NCBI RefSeq assembly: GCF_017498565.1
Contig: NZ_CP071794.1
Location: forward strand, 248,001-312,000
Length of the DNA stretch: 64,000 nt
Reading direction: 5' to 3'
Source: Parasphingorhabdus cellanae
GTDB taxonomy: Bacteria; Pseudomonadota; Alphaproteobacteria; Sphingomonadales; Sphingomonadaceae
Below are positions 63,700 through 64,000 of this stretch, piece by piece. The notes beneath the pieces were generated by a model, which searched no databases, was not told the DNA's origin, and saw only the letters and a list, made by a program, of their open reading frames with translations. Numbering within the stretch: the first letter of the stretch is position 1; every line of letters begins with the position of its first letter. The translations under genes and the position numbers were made by a program.

Positions 63700-64000
63700 G
63701 TTTTTCCGCTTTCGCTCCGGGATGGGTAACCGCTCCCTTATAGGCGGGACCAACATTCTGGGCATAGCGCCATAATGCACCTGACCCATAATCATTCACA
63801 TGGGGCGTATAGCGTGAGCGGCGCTCTTCCAGGGTTTTTGCATCAACTTCGAGATCGATTGTGCCCGCCTCCGCATCGATGTTGATGATGTCACCTTCTT
63901 CTACCAAACCGATTGGCCCGCCATCTGCTGCTTCTGGCCCAACATGGCCGATACAGAAGCCCCGCGTAGCCCCTGAAAAACGGCCATCAGTAATTAGGGC
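63680..64000 (-). CDS. ilvD: Dihydroxy-acid dehydratase, C-terminal part
   Basis: The minus frame is open from the window edge and reads [36 protein letters not shown] and [19 protein letters not shown], the conserved C terminus of IlvD/Edd proteins. IlvD is the iron-sulfur enzyme of branched-chain amino acid synthesis. About 106 residues are present; the start lies beyond the window. The IlvD rather than Edd (phosphogluconate dehydratase) assignment rests on the closing segment, which looks typical for IlvD. Confidence 0.88.
   Translation of the reverse strand, partial: ALITDGRFSGATRGFCIGHVGPEAADGGPIGLVEEGDIINIDAEAGTIDLEVDAKTLEERRSRYTPHVNDYGSGALWRYAQNVGPAYKGAVTHPGAKAEKHVYADI

Noticed and set aside
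1..64000. tRNA, rRNA, prophage, integron or classical transposase
   Set aside because: I looked for cloverleaf-like arms, rRNA stretches, integrases and IS-type genes and saw none. A dedicated scan (tRNAscan, Infernal) would be decisive.

Overview
The window is an ordinary chromosomal segment of an alphaproteobacterium, most likely a marine Sphingomonadales member of the Sphingorhabdus/Parasphingorhabdus type. I infer this from the mix of a C4-type 5-aminolevulinate synthase, a PEPxxWA-CTERM surface protein beside an exopolysaccharide locus, a PhaR-type PHA regulator, a full propionate/methylmalonyl-CoA module, the ligase-associated exonuclease/DNA ligase pair and the carboxy(nor)spermidine polyamine route. 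I see no rRNA, tRNA, prophage, insertion sequence with a classical transposase, or CRISPR array. Both ends cut genes: a Wzz-like protein on the left and ilvD on the right.

Layout. 1-9.9 kb: exopolysaccharide cluster (Wzz-like co-polymerase, CpsD-like ATPase, methyltransferase-like protein, three glycosyltransferases, Wzx-like flippase, Wzy/WaaL-like polymerase/ligase), interrupted by a frameshifted zinc metalloprotease with a PEP-CTERM tail. 10-13.4 kb: small exported protein, sulfotransferase-like protein, class IV aminotransferase, exported amidohydrolase. 13.4-14.2 kb: an island of palindromic repeats carrying a DUF559 nuclease gene. 14.2-17.7 kb: pyruvate dehydrogenase E3 and E2 genes with an F420-reductase-like gene between them. 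17.8-24.6 kb: universal stress protein, peroxiredoxin, RNase R, ProS, PhaR, alanine racemase. 24.6-36 kb: MHS transporter and propionate module (pccB, mce, enoyl-CoA hydratase, methylmalonyl-CoA mutase, bioB, pccA), with a small ribbon-helix-helix/coiled-coil gene pair inserted. 36-47 kb: gor, pgi, lepB-rnc-era, a DUF2189 protein, topA, dprA, plsY. 47-51.8 kb: murI, hemA, DNA exonuclease and DNA ligase. 51.8-53.7 kb: a SigK/RskA-like sigma/anti-sigma pair and a fasciclin protein. 53.8-64 kb: threonine dehydratase, polyamine genes (carboxynorspermidine synthase and decarboxylase, ornithine/lysine decarboxylase), two MAPEG genes, nitrilase, 23S rRNA m5U methyltransferase-like gene, NAD(P)HX repair enzyme, lipoprotein, ilvD.

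Genes working together. Propionyl-CoA is carboxylated by PccA/PccB, epimerised by Mce and isomerised to succinyl-CoA by the mutase; bioB in the same run can supply the biotin that PccA carries. The decarboxylase probably makes putrescine, which the carboxy(nor)spermidine enzymes convert to spermidine.

The least conventional part is 13.38-14.21 kb. The DUF559 gene sits between two roughly 70-bp inverted repeats, and both its stop codon and an alternative start lie inside them. Beside it is a gene-less pair of the same repeats that seems to keep the last codons of a DUF559 gene, and a solo repeat. This looks like an autonomous element with a MITE-like derivative. The repeats fold into hairpins whose arms differ between copies but still pair. 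Other points of interest are the single-base frameshift in the PEP-CTERM metalloprotease, the RHH pair with an 11-bp tandem operator over its promoter, a SigK-like promoter in front of the fasciclin gene, and a structured leader before the decarboxylase.
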